Shown here: positions 25,756 to 35,710 of the stretch, piece by piece
How the letters are laid out: the number at the start of each line of letters is the position of its first letter
How positions within the stretch are numbered: position 1 is the first letter of the stretch
Assembly (NCBI GenBank): GCA_016927015.1
Contig: JAFGNM010000128.1
Location: 1-48,490 of the forward strand
Direction: 5' to 3'
Source of the DNA: Candidatus Bathyarchaeota archaeon
Lineage (GTDB): Archaea; Thermoproteota; Bathyarchaeia; Bathyarchaeales; Bathycorpusculaceae
DNA length: 48,490 nt
The notes under the pieces: model-generated
Database searches by the model: none
Seen by the model: only the letters and a program-made list of their open reading frames with translations
What the model was told of the DNA's origin: nothing
Position numbers and translations under genes: made by a program

Positions 25756-25977
25756 CTATTCTTCTTGTTTTCTCACGTAAGAGGCTGCAAAAGAGATTAT
25801 GATTAAGATTAGGAATATTCCTCCAAATATGGATAGAGGCGTTCTGAATGTTGGGTCTCCGATGAGGGTATCGTTTGAAGGCATGGGAATGTAAAACGCA
25901 GCCAAGAAAATGCCGTAGAAAACGACTCCTATGCTTTGCGCCAAAAACACTAACAATTCTGCTTGTTTGCTTTTCAT
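25756..25977 (-). CDS. Small two-TM membrane protein
   Basis: This is 73 residues with hydrophobic segments at about 8-30 and 47-67 and a short extracellular-type loop between them; the tail is charged (VRKQEE). I see no family. The start at the minus-strand ATG (MKSKQAELLV) fits a normal membrane protein N-terminus. It is transcribed towards pgk, and the B-type element lies downstream in the same sense. Confidence 0.6.
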   Translation of the reverse strand: MKSKQAELLVFLAQSIGVVFYGIFLAAFYIPMPSNDTLIGDPTFRTPLSIFGGIFLILIIISFAASYVRKQEE

Positions 25978-26113
25978 TTAACTGCCACGTCCATTGCATA
26001 AACCTTATGTCTATGCCTCAATATGTCATTCTCTGTTGTCCATATTAAGCTTTATTTAATTGGTTGCAAGTATAATATACAAATTGTTTTGCATAAGACC
26101 AGAAGGAAGGGAA

Positions 26114-27046
26114 ATGTTCGCTATTAAACCAAATCGGACTATCAGAACAGGTTTGTTCTTAACCGCTCTGGCTTGGTTTACATTTACCTTCTACGAGTTT
26201 ACCAATGGAGTCCTTCACCACATTCACCCCGACCCTGATAATCCAGTCTGGACATACCTAGTGCTACAAGAAACAGGCGGCTGCGTTGGTCTAGGATTAA
26301 GAACAGCAGGCGGCCTAGTTGCCGTTATAGCTTCGATGTTCTATCTCATAAAGAGAGACCTCTCCGAACCAGAAGCCCTGATGGCACTGCGCATGATTGT
26401 AATCTTCGAAGCGTCATACTGGCTTTCTTTCCTTTTCTCCATTATTCCCAGTGACTTTACCCGCCTGACAGTGATGACTGTTGAGAACAACATTCCCGTT
26501 ACTGTGCAGGCAATCGTACTGCCAATAGTATTGGTTATGTTATTTCTCAACTTGTCTCCAAAAAAAGCAGCTACGGGTGGAGTAAAGTGGGGGCTGATTT
26601 CTGGAACAGTCTACATTCTCGTCATCTGGCTTAACAACGCTTGCAACTGGATAGTTGATGTGGTGCCGTTGCAGGGGTCGGAGATTATGGGGGTGAAAGG
26701 ACTAGAGTACCTGATCCTATACCCAGCCAACCTGTTCAGCTTCGCCTTAACAGTGTTTGGACTGCTCTTGTTAACTCTCTACGCCGCGTACTTCTCCAAG
26801 AAGTCAATAGGAAAACGCGACTTTACCACAATCAACTTGAGAACAGTAGGCGTCATAGTCACCGCCCTCGGATTGTACTTTGACATAATATACGTCATGT
26901 ACTTGTTCTTGGGTCCCGTCGGAGGCTGGGGCATATGGTATGCATGGTTTACCGGTCACAACTTGGACCTTTGGCTTATGGCGCTTCCGTTCATAGGTCT
27001 TCCGTTACTTTTCCAAAAGAGGGTTCAACCTTCTAATAGCTCATGA
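26114..27046 (+). CDS. Polytopic membrane protein of unknown function
   Basis: This is about 310 residues with seven or eight hydrophobic segments spread over the whole length, separated by short loops. Several Trp/Tyr-rich boundaries are visible (NNACNWIVDVV, GGWGIWYAWFTG). No catalytic or transport signature was recognised. The ATG at 26114 has AAGGGA upstream, whereas a TATA-like ATAATATAC lies inside the longer ORF-track frame, so the shorter start is preferred. The gene lies before the alpha-glucan cluster, but no link is evident. Confidence 0.8.
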   Translation: MFAIKPNRTIRTGLFLTALAWFTFTFYEFTNGVLHHIHPDPDNPVWTYLVLQETGGCVGLGLRTAGGLVAVIASMFYLIKRDLSEPEALMALRMIVIFEASYWLSFLFSIIPSDFTRLTVMTVENNIPVTVQAIVLPIVLVMLFLNLSPKKAATGGVKWGLISGTVYILVIWLNNACNWIVDVVPLQGSEIMGVKGLEYLILYPANLFSFALTVFGLLLLTLYAAYFSKKSIGKRDFTTINLRTVGVIVTALGLYFDIIYVMYLFLGPVGGWGIWYAWFTGHNLDLWLMALPFIGLPLLFQKRVQPSNSS

Positions 27047-27214
27047 TGAAGGCTTGGTATTTCTGGTTTTCTCGTTGTTATGGGAAGCAAGAATATTCGG
27101 CGTCGCCGAACAGGATTTTGATTTGCTTCAAGACGCGCAGGTGCTAGCCGAGAATTGCCTGCACGGCAAATTAAAAATAAACCTACCTGCCTCATAATTG
27201 CAGAGGAAGTTGGC

Positions 27215-28762
27215 TTGACTGACATCGTGCTTGTGTTTGAGGTTCATCAGCCGCACAGGTTGAAGCGGAACCTGTTTTGGGAGAACAAGGTTTTCAGGCG
27301 TTTGAAAAAAGAGGAACTGTTTGATTACTACTTTGATAATGACGTGGATAGGGAGATTTTCAAGCGAGCGGCTAGGAAATGCTATTTTCCCTCGAACCAG
27401 ATACTGCTCGGCCTGATTGACGAGCACAAGAAGGCGAAGAGGCAGGTTAAGGTTTCATTCAGCGTCTCAGGCGTTTTCTTGGAACAGTGCGAAATGTTCG
27501 AAAAAGACCTTCTGGAAACCTTTAGGCAGCTCGCGGAGACGGGCTGCGTTGAATTTCTAAACCAGACGTATTATCATTCGGTCGCCAGCCTTTACCCCGA
27601 GAAAGACGAGTTTATTGCACAGGTGAAAATGCATCGGCAAACAGTGAAGAGTTTGCTTGGCTGCGCGCCCAAAGTTTTTGAAAACACCGAACTGCTTTAC
27701 AACAACACCATCGCTGGTATCGCAGAGGATTTGGGGTATAAGGGGATTTTCATGGAGGGTGTGGAAAAGATACTTGGCGAAAAATCACCCAACTACCTTT
27801 ACACTCCAAAAGGCTGCAAGAAAATTAGAGTGCTACTTCGCAACTACAAGTTGACAGATGACATAGGTTTCAGGTTTTCAGCACGATGGTGGAGCGAGTG
27901 GCCACTTACAGCTGACAAATACGCGAGGTGGTTAGCTGAAACGCAGGGCGACTGCATCAACATTTTCCCAGATTACGAAACTTTCGGAGAACACCACTGG
28001 CCAGAAACAGGCATACACAGCTTTCTGAGGCATCTGCCCGAGGAAATCTTGAAGCGGGAAAACTTGAACATGACGACTCCTTCAGAAATCGTTGAAAAAC
28101 ATGCGTCAGCAGGAGAGATTGATGTACCCGAAGCAGGCGGCACGGTTTCTTGGGCTGACCTTGAAAGAGACTCAAGCGGCTGGCTCGGTAACGCCCTGCA
28201 ATGGGCTTACTACACAGGTTTGCGGAGACTTGAACCCCTTGTCAAAGAGGCGGAGGATGAAGAGTTTCTCAAGCTGTGGCGATATTTCCAAACGAGCGAC
28301 CATCTCTATTACATGTTTGCTGCAGGCGGAGCACCTGGAGAAGTTCACGCGTATTTCAGTCCTTTCCAGTCGCCTATGGACGCTTTCGTGGCGGCTCAAA
28401 CGTTGCTATTTGACTTTGAAAACAGAATTAGACTTGCAACGTTAACGGCTAATGAACCCTTTCTGTTCTGTACGAAAGCGGGAAAAGAAAACTTCACAGG
28501 CGTGATGACGTGGAGTTTAAAGGGGTTCGTAAAGGCGCTTCAAACGGTTGATGCGGAAGCTTTGGAATTTCATAATCGCCGCGGAGATTTTGAGAGTTGG
28601 GCAGATCATTCATTGCAGGATAAGGCTTTGGCGCATCAACTCGAAGAAATTAGAGCCTCAAAGCTGAAGGGGGAATCGCTAAGAAAAGCGGTTCTTGACG
28701 CGGCGAAAAAAAGATTTAAGAAACTGAGCGCGCAGGTGCAGGCGGCAGTCAAGCTTTTCTGA
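27215..28762 (+). CDS. Glycoside hydrolase family 57 alpha-amylase-like enzyme
   Basis: This is about 515 residues. It begins IVLVFEVHQPHRLKRN, the first conserved GH57 region. The nucleophile region reads FENTELLYNN, and the acid/base region is FPDYETFGEHHW. The C-terminal part is helical, as in other GH57 amylases. GH57 enzymes hydrolyse or transfer alpha-1,4-glucans without a signal peptide, and none is seen here, so it probably acts on intracellular glycogen. The TTG at 27215 has GAGGAAG 5 nt upstream and starts just before the core fold; the ORF-track start adds 20 unlikely residues. It heads a cluster with a glycogen synthase. Confidence 0.92.
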   Translation: MTDIVLVFEVHQPHRLKRNLFWENKVFRRLKKEELFDYYFDNDVDREIFKRAARKCYFPSNQILLGLIDEHKKAKRQVKVSFSVSGVFLEQCEMFEKDLLETFRQLAETGCVEFLNQTYYHSVASLYPEKDEFIAQVKMHRQTVKSLLGCAPKVFENTELLYNNTIAGIAEDLGYKGIFMEGVEKILGEKSPNYLYTPKGCKKIRVLLRNYKLTDDIGFRFSARWWSEWPLTADKYARWLAETQGDCINIFPDYETFGEHHWPETGIHSFLRHLPEEILKRENLNMTTPSEIVEKHASAGEIDVPEAGGTVSWADLERDSSGWLGNALQWAYYTGLRRLEPLVKEAEDEEFLKLWRYFQTSDHLYYMFAAGGAPGEVHAYFSPFQSPMDAFVAAQTLLFDFENRIRLATLTANEPFLFCTKAGKENFTGVMTWSLKGFVKALQTVDAEALEFHNRRGDFESWADHSLQDKALAHQLEEIRASKLKGESLRKAVLDAAKKRFKKLSAQVQAAVKLF

Positions 28763-28832
28763 ACAAACCCAGATGTGCATGTGTTTATAAGTTGAGCCTA
28801 CAATAATCACTTGCAAGCAAGGTGCATGCGAA

Positions 28833-29084
28833 ATGAGAGAAGAACTTCCTTTCCCAGAAAAGGTTTTACAGACGCTGCACAATTTATGCTCGACTGCGGC
28901 TGATTTGGCTAGACGAAGTGAAGAAGTGGCGCGGATTCTGCAACGAGATCAAGGAGAGATTGAAGGCATCCTTGACAAGTACAAGTCTGAGGGGTTCGCC
29001 GAGAGCTTTGTTGATAATGAAGGGAAAAAAAGGTATTATCTTAATGCAAGAGGAATAATCAAAGTCTGTTCTCTTTTCACGTAG
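28833..29084 (+). CDS. Small winged-helix protein in the glucan cluster
   Basis: This is 83 residues with a helix-turn-helix pattern (TAADLARRSEEVARILQRDQGEIEGILDKYKSEG) and a wing ending YYLNARGIIKVCSLFT. The size and end fit a single wHTH domain, so it may regulate the cluster or act as a small DNA-binding partner. It is only 9 nt before the next gene and is likely in the same transcript. A TATA-like GTTTATAAG lies about 50 nt upstream. Confidence 0.75.
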   Translation: MREELPFPEKVLQTLHNLCSTAADLARRSEEVARILQRDQGEIEGILDKYKSEGFAESFVDNEGKKRYYLNARGIIKVCSLFT

Positions 29085-29093
29085 TGAAAGGCG

Positions 29094-29720
29094 ATGCGCG
29101 TCATAATTTTTTCGTGGGAGTATCCGCCACGAGTGGTGGGGCAACTCGCGGATTACATAAACGCGTTGTCAATTCAGCTTGCTAAGAACAACGTTGAGAC
29201 GTATGTCGTCACGTACAGTGATTCTTTAACTGGGGCTGTTGAAGAAGCGAGCGGAGTGAAAATTATGAGGGTGGCGAATCCGGTTCGCACCCACATCGGT
29301 GTTTTAACGTGGGATTTGACTTTGAATCAGGAGGTGGAACGCGCCGCAGCAAGCATTTACTACCAAGCAGATAAGCAGATAGACCTCATAGACGTCTATG
29401 ACTGGCATTTCATACCTGCTGCAGTTACCCTGAAAAACGCGCTCAACATACCGTTTGTTTACTCAGTTGAGAGCTTGGAGGATCACCGTTCTCCAAACAC
29501 GAGTACGCCTTATAACATGTCCATTAAAAGTATCGAGTGGGTGGGCTTTTACGAAGCCGAAAAGGTGAGCGTTAAGTCAGATTGGATGCGAGACGAGATT
29601 GTTAGAATACACAGTGTTCCTGAAGAAAAAGTGAAAGTGGTTTTGCCCAGCGCGGGTTCTTGGATAAAGGATGTTTTGGAGCTATACAAAACTGTGGCTG
29701 GAGGCTTAAACAGGAAATGA
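29094..29720 (+). CDS. Stand-alone GT-B N-terminal domain (half glycosyltransferase)
   Basis: This is 208 residues. Its start IIFSWEYPPRVVGQLADYI matches the N-terminal domain of the glycogen synthase directly downstream (MMFTWEFPPRVIGG). It ends after VPEEKVKVVLPSAGSW, where the second Rossmann domain with the nucleotide-sugar site would begin. It lacks the EX7E region, so it is probably not a glycosyltransferase alone. It could be an acceptor-binding or regulatory subunit. The stop overlaps the next ATG (ATGA), which indicates tight coupling. There is no sign of a recent frameshift: the next gene is complete by itself. Confidence 0.8.
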   Translation: MRVIIFSWEYPPRVVGQLADYINALSIQLAKNNVETYVVTYSDSLTGAVEEASGVKIMRVANPVRTHIGVLTWDLTLNQEVERAAASIYYQADKQIDLIDVYDWHFIPAAVTLKNALNIPFVYSVESLEDHRSPNTSTPYNMSIKSIEWVGFYEAEKVSVKSDWMRDEIVRIHSVPEEKVKVVLPSAGSWIKDVLELYKTVAGGLNRK

Positions 29721-30925
29721 AAAACAAGTTAAGCGTCATGATGTTCACTTGGGAGTTTCCGCCGAGAGTCATAGGAGGAATATCGCCTCACGTCTTCTTC
29801 TTATCCAAGAGTCTAGCAAAAAACGGTGTCAAAGTCCATGTGGTAACCTGCGATTTTCCTGGTGCGCCTGCGCATGAAGTTATTGACGGCGTGGAAGTTT
29901 ACCGTATAGATTCATACAAAAACCCTGCACCAGATTTTGCCACGTGGGTTTACTTGATGAATTTGAACATGCAAAAGGAAGCTGCTGCCATCGCGAATAA
30001 GCTGAGGGATAAAATTGATGTTTTTCATGCGCATGACTGGCTGGTTGCAACCGCAGGAATAGGACTGAAGCACGTTTTCAGGAAACCACTTTTGGTCACA
30101 ATGCACTCTACTGAGATTGGACGGAGAGATGGGCTTCACACGAATACAGAAAAGATGATTCATGAGACTGAAGCTTGGCTTGCGTATGAGGCTTGGAAGG
30201 TGATCTGCTGCAGCGATTATATGGTTTCCCATGTCAAATGGGCTTTCGGGCTTCCTGAAGACAAGTTGGTCATGATTCCTAACGGCGTGAACACCCGTGT
30301 TTATGAAAGTTCCGAGACGGAAGACTACGATGCATTCCGAGCCAAGTTCGCGTTGCCTGACGAGAAAATCGTGCTCTATGTTGGAAGGCTAGTTTACGAA
30401 AAAGGCATTCACGTACTAATCAATGCCGTGCCCAAAGTTTTGGAGAAAGTTAACGCTAAATTCATAATCGTAGGCAGCGGCTACATGAAAGAGCAGCTCC
30501 TGACAATAGTCAGAAGCATGAAGTTAGAACACAAAGTGCTCTTCATGGGGTTCGTAGACGACGAGACCTTGCTTAAACTGCAGAAGTGCGCCGACGTCTC
30601 CGTTGTGCCATCCCTTTTTGAACCGTTTGGTATAGTTGCTCTGGAAGCAATGGCTGCGAAAAGCCCAGTTGTGGTATCTGACACAGGAGGCTTGTCCGAA
30701 ATCGTTGACCACGATGCAACTGGGTTCAAAGCTTACCCGAATAACCCTGACTCTTTAGCTTGGGGTATAACAAAGCTCTTGCTGGATGAAAACTACAGAA
30801 ACTACATCAGAGGAAACGCGTACAGGAAGGTTCAGGAGAAATACGATTGGGAAAGAATAGCGCAGCAGACAAAATCGATATACAAAGCCGTTTTAGGGGA
30901 GTACTCCAAAAGCTTCTGGGCATAA
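29717..30925 (+). CDS. Glycogen synthase-like glycosyltransferase (GT4/GT5)
   Basis: This is about 402 residues with a complete GT-B fold. The N-terminal motif FPPRVIGGISPHV binds the acceptor side. VFHAHDWLVA and MIPNGVNTRVYE follow, then VLYVGRLVYEKGIH of the second Rossmann domain, and the donor-site EX7E in EPFGIVALEA. Enzymes of this type extend alpha-1,4-glucan from ADP- or UDP-glucose, though other GT4 reactions remain possible. It overlaps the half-transferase gene by 4 nt. With the GH57 enzyme it suggests a glycogen or maltodextrin cycle. Confidence 0.9.
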   Translation: MKNKLSVMMFTWEFPPRVIGGISPHVFFLSKSLAKNGVKVHVVTCDFPGAPAHEVIDGVEVYRIDSYKNPAPDFATWVYLMNLNMQKEAAAIANKLRDKIDVFHAHDWLVATAGIGLKHVFRKPLLVTMHSTEIGRRDGLHTNTEKMIHETEAWLAYEAWKVICCSDYMVSHVKWAFGLPEDKLVMIPNGVNTRVYESSETEDYDAFRAKFALPDEKIVLYVGRLVYEKGIHVLINAVPKVLEKVNAKFIIVGSGYMKEQLLTIVRSMKLEHKVLFMGFVDDETLLKLQKCADVSVVPSLFEPFGIVALEAMAAKSPVVVSDTGGLSEIVDHDATGFKAYPNNPDSLAWGITKLLLDENYRNYIRGNAYRKVQEKYDWERIAQQTKSIYKAVLGEYSKSFWA

Positions 30926-30947
30926 AAACGCTGTTAAGTTGTTTGTA

Positions 30948-31002
30948 CTCTGGTGCTCAGAAAAGTCTATAGCCCCTTTTATATAGAAGCTATTTATAGT
31001 TC
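30948..31002 (-). repeat. Dispersed intergenic element, copy 3
   Basis: On the minus strand this reads AACTATAAATAGCTT, then CTATATAAAAGGGGCTATAG, then CTTTTCTGAGCACCAGAG. The TCTATA-N10-TATAGA core is kept; the right part has diverged from GCGCTAGAG to GCACCAGAG. It lies between the convergent stops of the glycogen synthase gene and pmbA, so it is not an ordinary gene promoter. Confidence 0.75.
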
Positions 31003-31045
31003 TGATGGAAGCGCCGTCGTGTAGACCCCTATCGAAGGGATGTTT

Positions 31046-32410
31046 TCATTTTCCGATTACTCTAACGTTTTCGACGAGAATCCAAGGCGCGACCAGCTGA
31101 CCCATTTGCCTTTCATTGTTGGCTATCACGCTCACGTTTTTCAGCACTTCAAAGATGTTGCCCGCCAGCATCACGCCGCGTGTTGCGTGCGCTATTTTGC
31201 CCTTCCTGATTTTCCAAGCGGGTGTGGCTACGACGGAGAATTCGCCGCTTACAGGGTTGCTGCTGTGGGCACCTTGCAAATAGTAGATTATTAAGCCGTC
31301 ATCCACTTCGCTCATAAGCTGGTCGGGCGTCTTGTTTCCAGGCGTAATGTGGAAGTTTGTGGCTTCAATACTAGGCGTTGACAAGTATCCAGCTCTTGAG
31401 GCGTTTCCAGTGCTCTCTTTGCCCTCTTTTTTTGCGGCGTAGTTGTCGTATAAGAAGTTGCACAGGACACCTTTCTCTATGAGCGTTGTTTTCTGGTGAG
31501 GAGTTCCTTCGCCGTCGAACGCCCAGGTGCGAAGACCGCCCGGCAACATACCATCATCATGGATTGTGACGTTTTCTGCCGCAACTTTTTCGCCGACCCT
31601 GCCTTGGAAAGGAGACTGGTTTCTCTGAACATTATCCGCTTTTACCGCATTGATCAACGTGAAATAAAGCAACTCTTGCAGTGCAAACTGGGTCAATATC
31701 AGTTTGGTTGTTGCCGTTTCGATTCGCTTAGTTTTCAAGGCGGAAACCGCCAAGCGAGCCGCTTCTTTTCCAACCCATTCCGGATTAACATTATATGCTC
31801 TTCCAGCGTTAAATTCGAAGCAGACTGGTGTCACAGTGGTTCCTTCTTTGGCTACCGCCGCCAAACTGCACTCCATTATGGTTCCTCTATCGAAGGCTGC
31901 AACTCCATTCGAATTGGCTATGGCACTCGATAGATACGCGGCGCCAGCACCACCTTCAATTGGAAAAACACGCTTGTTCACGCTCACAGCGGCGTCCAAC
32001 ATGCTGGAAGCTAAGTCCACCAGGCCTTCGGAGCTAAGTTCAAGGATTTTGCGGTCATATGTTTTTTCGGCGGCAGCATAAAGCTTCTTTTCAGGAAGAC
32101 CGTTCCAGTCTTGGTCGGGCTTGCTTGCTCTCGCGGCGCTTAAAGCTCTGAGTATAGTGTCTTCGATTGCTTTTTGCCCCTCTATGATGTTTGTGTACGC
32201 AAAACCTACAGCCTTGTTAACTGTGGCTCTGATGCCTATGCCGCGGTCGATTATCCTGTTGGTTTTGGTGATTTGGCCTCGTTCTATGCCCACGTTCGTG
32301 GCTTGTCCTTCATAGACGTAGGCTTCGGCTTCCGCAGCACCTTTTTTCAGGGCTATGCTTACGGCGTTTTCTGCCAAACTTAACATTTCATCTTTTTCAA
32401 GCACTGCCAC
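31046..32410 (-). CDS. pmbA: TldD/PmbA family protein, PmbA subunit
   Basis: This is about 454 residues. It has the PmbA-type pattern [22 protein letters not shown] near the N-terminus and [19 protein letters not shown] towards the C-terminus. PmbA (TldE) is the partner without metal ligands of the TldD/TldE heterodimeric protease, which cleaves unfolded or modified peptides. It overlaps tldD by 14 nt and so is translated with it. The GTG at 32410 has GAGGTGA 6 nt upstream. The ORF-track TTG at 32416 is also possible. Confidence 0.92.
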   Translation of the reverse strand: MAVLEKDEMLSLAENAVSIALKKGAAEAEAYVYEGQATNVGIERGQITKTNRIIDRGIGIRATVNKAVGFAYTNIIEGQKAIEDTILRALSAARASKPDQDWNGLPEKKLYAAAEKTYDRKILELSSEGLVDLASSMLDAAVSVNKRVFPIEGGAGAAYLSSAIANSNGVAAFDRGTIMECSLAAVAKEGTTVTPVCFEFNAGRAYNVNPEWVGKEAARLAVSALKTKRIETATTKLILTQFALQELLYFTLINAVKADNVQRNQSPFQGRVGEKVAAENVTIHDDGMLPGGLRTWAFDGEGTPHQKTTLIEKGVLCNFLYDNYAAKKEGKESTGNASRAGYLSTPSIEATNFHITPGNKTPDQLMSEVDDGLIIYYLQGAHSSNPVSGEFSVVATPAWKIRKGKIAHATRGVMLAGNIFEVLKNVSVIANNERQMGQLVAPWILVENVRVIGK

Positions 32411-33782
32411 CAACAATCACCTCTTTGATTCTGATGTGCGGTCCGCCGTCGCATATGAAGGCGGTTTGGCCTTTTCCGCACCGTCCAGGCCACAGCTCAA
32501 AGTCTTTTCCAACAGCGTCAACCTTAAAGAGAGTTTCAAGAGTGTTGCCGCTTATGGACGCGTCGCGGACAGGGTCACCTATTTCACCGTTTACTATCTC
32601 GTAGGCTTCTTGGATTCCTACTTGGAAAGTGCCGTCCAAATTGGCTTGTCCGCCTCTGAAACTCTTGAAGTAATAACCTGAACTTATGTCTTCAACCAGC
32701 TCTTCCAGAGAATGGTCTCTTGGAGCCATGAACGTGTTGCGCATGCGGATGATAGGTTCTACTCGAAAGTTCTCAGCTCTTGCGTTGCCCGTAGGTTCAG
32801 CATTGAAGTTTTGTGCGGTCTCGCGGTTATGCATTAAGCCTGTGACCACGCCGTCTTTTATGAGGAGCGTTTTCTGAGTTGGAACCCCTTCGTCATCGTA
32901 TTTGAAAGACCCGAAGGCGCCGTCTATTGTGCCGTCATCATAAAAGGTGACTAAGTCTGACCCGATTTTCTTTCCAAAGTTATTCTGCAATACGCCTCCA
33001 GATAGTGCCAAGTCCGCTTCAGCGAGATGCCCGAAAGCCTCGTGGACGAAGACGCCTACGACATTGGGTCCCAGCACCACCTGAGATTTGCCGCCTTTAG
33101 GCGACTTAGCCCCAAGCTGTTTGATTGCGCGTTTCGCCACTTTTTCACCTATCATTTCAGGCGTTTCCGCATCAAATACTTCGTAGCCCGCTGTGGAACC
33201 TATTTCCTCCCTGCTGAAAGAGAAAACACCTTTACTTCCGGCTGCGGCTGTTATTCTTGACCAAACATAGAGCTTGTCTTGCTCTATGCGTGTGCCTTCG
33301 CTGTTTGCAAAATAGTTGGTGCCAGTTAGGTCCAAATAGTCTATCGTGCAACTTTTGACTCGTTTGTCATAGCCTAAAGTCGTTTTATTTATCGATAAAG
33401 CGGTGTTTATTTTGTCTTCCATGAGGATTGCTGATGGTTTTTTCTTAGGTTTTATCTGAACGCGGTCTTCCACAGTTTTAGTTTCTGCAAGCTTTATCGG
33501 CGTTTTCAGCCGCGAACTTGCAGTTTTCGCCATCTTGCAAGCATCAGAAACGGCGCTCGCTAAGGCTTCAGCGTTTAGGGAGCCAACTGAAGCGAAACCC
33601 CAAGCACCATCCACAAGCACACGTATTGCTACCCCGCTTTCGATGCCTTGTTTGGCGGCTTCGACGCGGCCTTCTTTCAAGGTTAGCATTGTTTTGTACA
33701 GTTTTTGCGCGCGGGTTTCGGAGTATTCAGCTCCGAACTTCTGTACAGCGACGCCGTTTATGTTAGCTAAAATGTCTTCCAA
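32397..33782 (-). CDS. tldD: TldD metalloprotease subunit
   Basis: This is 461 residues. The metal motif HEAFGH is at 247-252, and further family blocks are [18 protein letters not shown] and RETAQNF. TldD supplies the zinc site of the TldD/PmbA protease. The start is TTG with a GGAAGGT/AAAGGG region upstream. Together with pmbA it forms a two-gene operon. In bacteria the pair matures peptide antibiotics and degrades antitoxins; in archaea it acts on short unfolded peptides. The last codons overlap pmbA. Confidence 0.95.
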   Translation of the reverse strand: MEDILANINGVAVQKFGAEYSETRAQKLYKTMLTLKEGRVEAAKQGIESGVAIRVLVDGAWGFASVGSLNAEALASAVSDACKMAKTASSRLKTPIKLAETKTVEDRVQIKPKKKPSAILMEDKINTALSINKTTLGYDKRVKSCTIDYLDLTGTNYFANSEGTRIEQDKLYVWSRITAAAGSKGVFSFSREEIGSTAGYEVFDAETPEMIGEKVAKRAIKQLGAKSPKGGKSQVVLGPNVVGVFVHEAFGHLAEADLALSGGVLQNNFGKKIGSDLVTFYDDGTIDGAFGSFKYDDEGVPTQKTLLIKDGVVTGLMHNRETAQNFNAEPTGNARAENFRVEPIIRMRNTFMAPRDHSLEELVEDISSGYYFKSFRGGQANLDGTFQVGIQEAYEIVNGEIGDPVRDASISGNTLETLFKVDAVGKDFELWPGRCGKGQTAFICDGGPHIRIKEVIVGGSA

Positions 33783-33918
33783 GAGCCCTTTACCTTCCGC
33801 AACAGATTAAGATATGAGTAATGAATGAAAGGGAATAAAATCGTTTTGTTCTCATTCAAGGAGCGCAAAACAAGTTGCTATTGAAATGTTGGATGCGTTT
33901 AGGAAAAAGGGATTGAGC

Positions 33919-34257
33919 TTATGCTTTTCGTAGGGCGCTTTTCATTTGATTAGCAAAATTATATCTTTCAGGTTTTCTTTCAAAATCCATTGTACCTAGT
34001 GAGCCATAAACAGCGGAGATGTCGTCTAAGATTTTGCTTTCTATTGCGAAGGCACCTGAGCTTAGGCAGTCTTCAAGTCCTTTGGCGAAAACATCGATTC
34101 TTTTTGAAAAGTCGCTTTGGCGCAGAGCGTAATTCTGCTCTAGGTATTTGTATATGAAAAGTGTAGCTTCTTCTCCGAAAACTTGCTTCAGAACTTTGTC
34201 TATAATTTGGAAGATTTTGTCGTTTTTTTCTCCAGGCAGAGCGTCCAAAGTCGTCAC
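33919..34257 (-). CDS. NitrOD5-like small protein
   Basis: This is 112 residues. The central stretch IIDKVLKQVFGEEATLFIYKYLEQNYAL and GLEDCLSSGAFAIESKILDDI resemble the NitrOD5 output domain found alone or in archaeal regulatory proteins. The domain's biochemical role is unclear to me. A TATA-like TTATTAAAT lies about 30 bp upstream on the minus strand and there is no SD, so the GTG start is probably leaderless. The assignment to this domain is from memory of the pattern and moderate in confidence. Confidence 0.65.
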   Translation of the reverse strand: MTTLDALPGEKNDKIFQIIDKVLKQVFGEEATLFIYKYLEQNYALRQSDFSKRIDVFAKGLEDCLSSGAFAIESKILDDISAVYGSLGTMDFERKPERYNFANQMKSALRKA

Positions 34258-34347
34258 AGCGACAGTATCGCATTAATTACGATTTAATAAGTATTCCCGT
34301 TAGACCGTTAAACACAACAACACGTAAAACACCATGAAAGTCCATAG

Positions 34348-35634
34348 TCACCAGAAATCTGCAAGATTCAACTGTTGAACGCTTCTGCGGGTAGGCTTCT
34401 CTGCGGGACCGGCCACACCCAAATCAAGCTTCCCGTACACGCCGTCGTATCCCGGAACCACACGAATCGAGCCTGTTCTAACCCTAAGCACAGCATCAGC
34501 AATCGCCGCGTCCGCAACCTCAGCCAGCGCATCCTCAGACGCGTCTATAAGCACCGTATACTCATCGCCGAATTTACCAACAAGCAAATTATACATTTTC
34601 CACACCGCTTGAGTCGAAGGCGAAGCAGCACCCAACACCGTTGCAATTATCTCCGAAAGGGGCAACAGCCGCATGAAACCCGGCTTGTTATCAGGCTTAA
34701 AGTCTGTGGGGCGGTCAGCAAGTTCTTCTACGCGCGGTTCAACGCCTTTTGTGAGTTTTCTACGGCACACCGGGCACATGTTGCCGAATTTTTCGGCTTC
34801 CTGCGGTGAAAGAGACACATTACATTTGCGGTGCCCAGTCCAATGGTATTTTCCGTAAGCAGGATCAGTCTCAATAGTTAACTTGAACCGCGCAGGGTCT
34901 TTGCTGCACACAGCGTCCACAACTTCACGGTAACTCATTCTTCCAAGCTCAAACACATTGGCTTCTCTGCCGATACGCCAAGGCCAAAAGCTGTGACAGT
35001 CGCTGTTCGAAACCAACGCGAACCGGTCAAGCCTGCTCAAACGCCAGTTCATCGCAGGGTCCGATGAAAGCCCCGTCTCCAGCGCGTGTATATGCTTGGC
35101 CATGTCTTGATAGCAGTCTTCGATGCTGTCGAAACCGCTGAAAGCACCGAAAACGCTGAACCACGGCGTCCAGACATGAGCTGGGAAAACCATGTTCTCA
35201 CTTGAAGTCGCCATCACCTCTTCAACTAACTGCGGAGCAGTCATGTTCAGCAGAGGTCTGCCGTCTGCGCCTAAATCGCCGTATCGTTTAAGCGCGTCAT
35301 TGATTTGAACCGCGGTTTCCACGCTTGGTGTCAAGATGACATGGTGAACCTTTTTGACTTCGTTTTCAAAATTGAAGATTGTGCATACTTCAGTCGTCAA
35401 CATGAACCGTACTGGCGAATCCGCTTTGCTGGCAACTTTGTAAAGGCTGGTGTTTGGTTCTGGAACCAAGGTTTCTTGTATTTCCGTGAGCCATTTCGGA
35501 TGAGTAAAGTCACCTGTGCCTACAAGGTTCAGCCCCTTAATTTTCGCGAACCGAGCGATTTCATCAATGCTCATCCGCTGGCTCGTTGCTCGGCTGTAAC
35601 GGCTATGAATATGTAAGTCGGCGATTACCCTCAA
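34348..35634 (-). CDS. Endonuclease Q (PHP-domain DNA repair nuclease)
   Basis: This is 428 residues. The N-terminal PHP domain shows DLHIHSRYSRATS (metal ligands), GTGDFTHPKW and VSNSDCHSFWPWR. A zinc-binding segment has HRKCNVSL and MCPVCRRKL. EndoQ cuts DNA 5' to uracil, hypoxanthine and abasic sites in archaea. The C-terminus ends in QLNLADFW, a good PCNA-interacting (PIP) box with Gln, Leu and two aromatics, as known for Thermococcus EndoQ. The TTG start lies about 23 nt after a CTTTAAG box, so the mRNA may be leaderless. Confidence 0.92.
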   Translation of the reverse strand: MRVIADLHIHSRYSRATSQRMSIDEIARFAKIKGLNLVGTGDFTHPKWLTEIQETLVPEPNTSLYKVASKADSPVRFMLTTEVCTIFNFENEVKKVHHVILTPSVETAVQINDALKRYGDLGADGRPLLNMTAPQLVEEVMATSSENMVFPAHVWTPWFSVFGAFSGFDSIEDCYQDMAKHIHALETGLSSDPAMNWRLSRLDRFALVSNSDCHSFWPWRIGREANVFELGRMSYREVVDAVCSKDPARFKLTIETDPAYGKYHWTGHRKCNVSLSPQEAEKFGNMCPVCRRKLTKGVEPRVEELADRPTDFKPDNKPGFMRLLPLSEIIATVLGAASPSTQAVWKMYNLLVGKFGDEYTVLIDASEDALAEVADAAIADAVLRVRTGSIRVVPGYDGVYGKLDLGVAGPAEKPTRRSVQQLNLADFW

Positions 35635-35710
35635 GTTTTGCGCCTGCTCTTAAAGTGGCAACCAACAATTTTAAAGTTAATGCTTTAATTTCACCGTAAC
35701 AGAGAATAAT

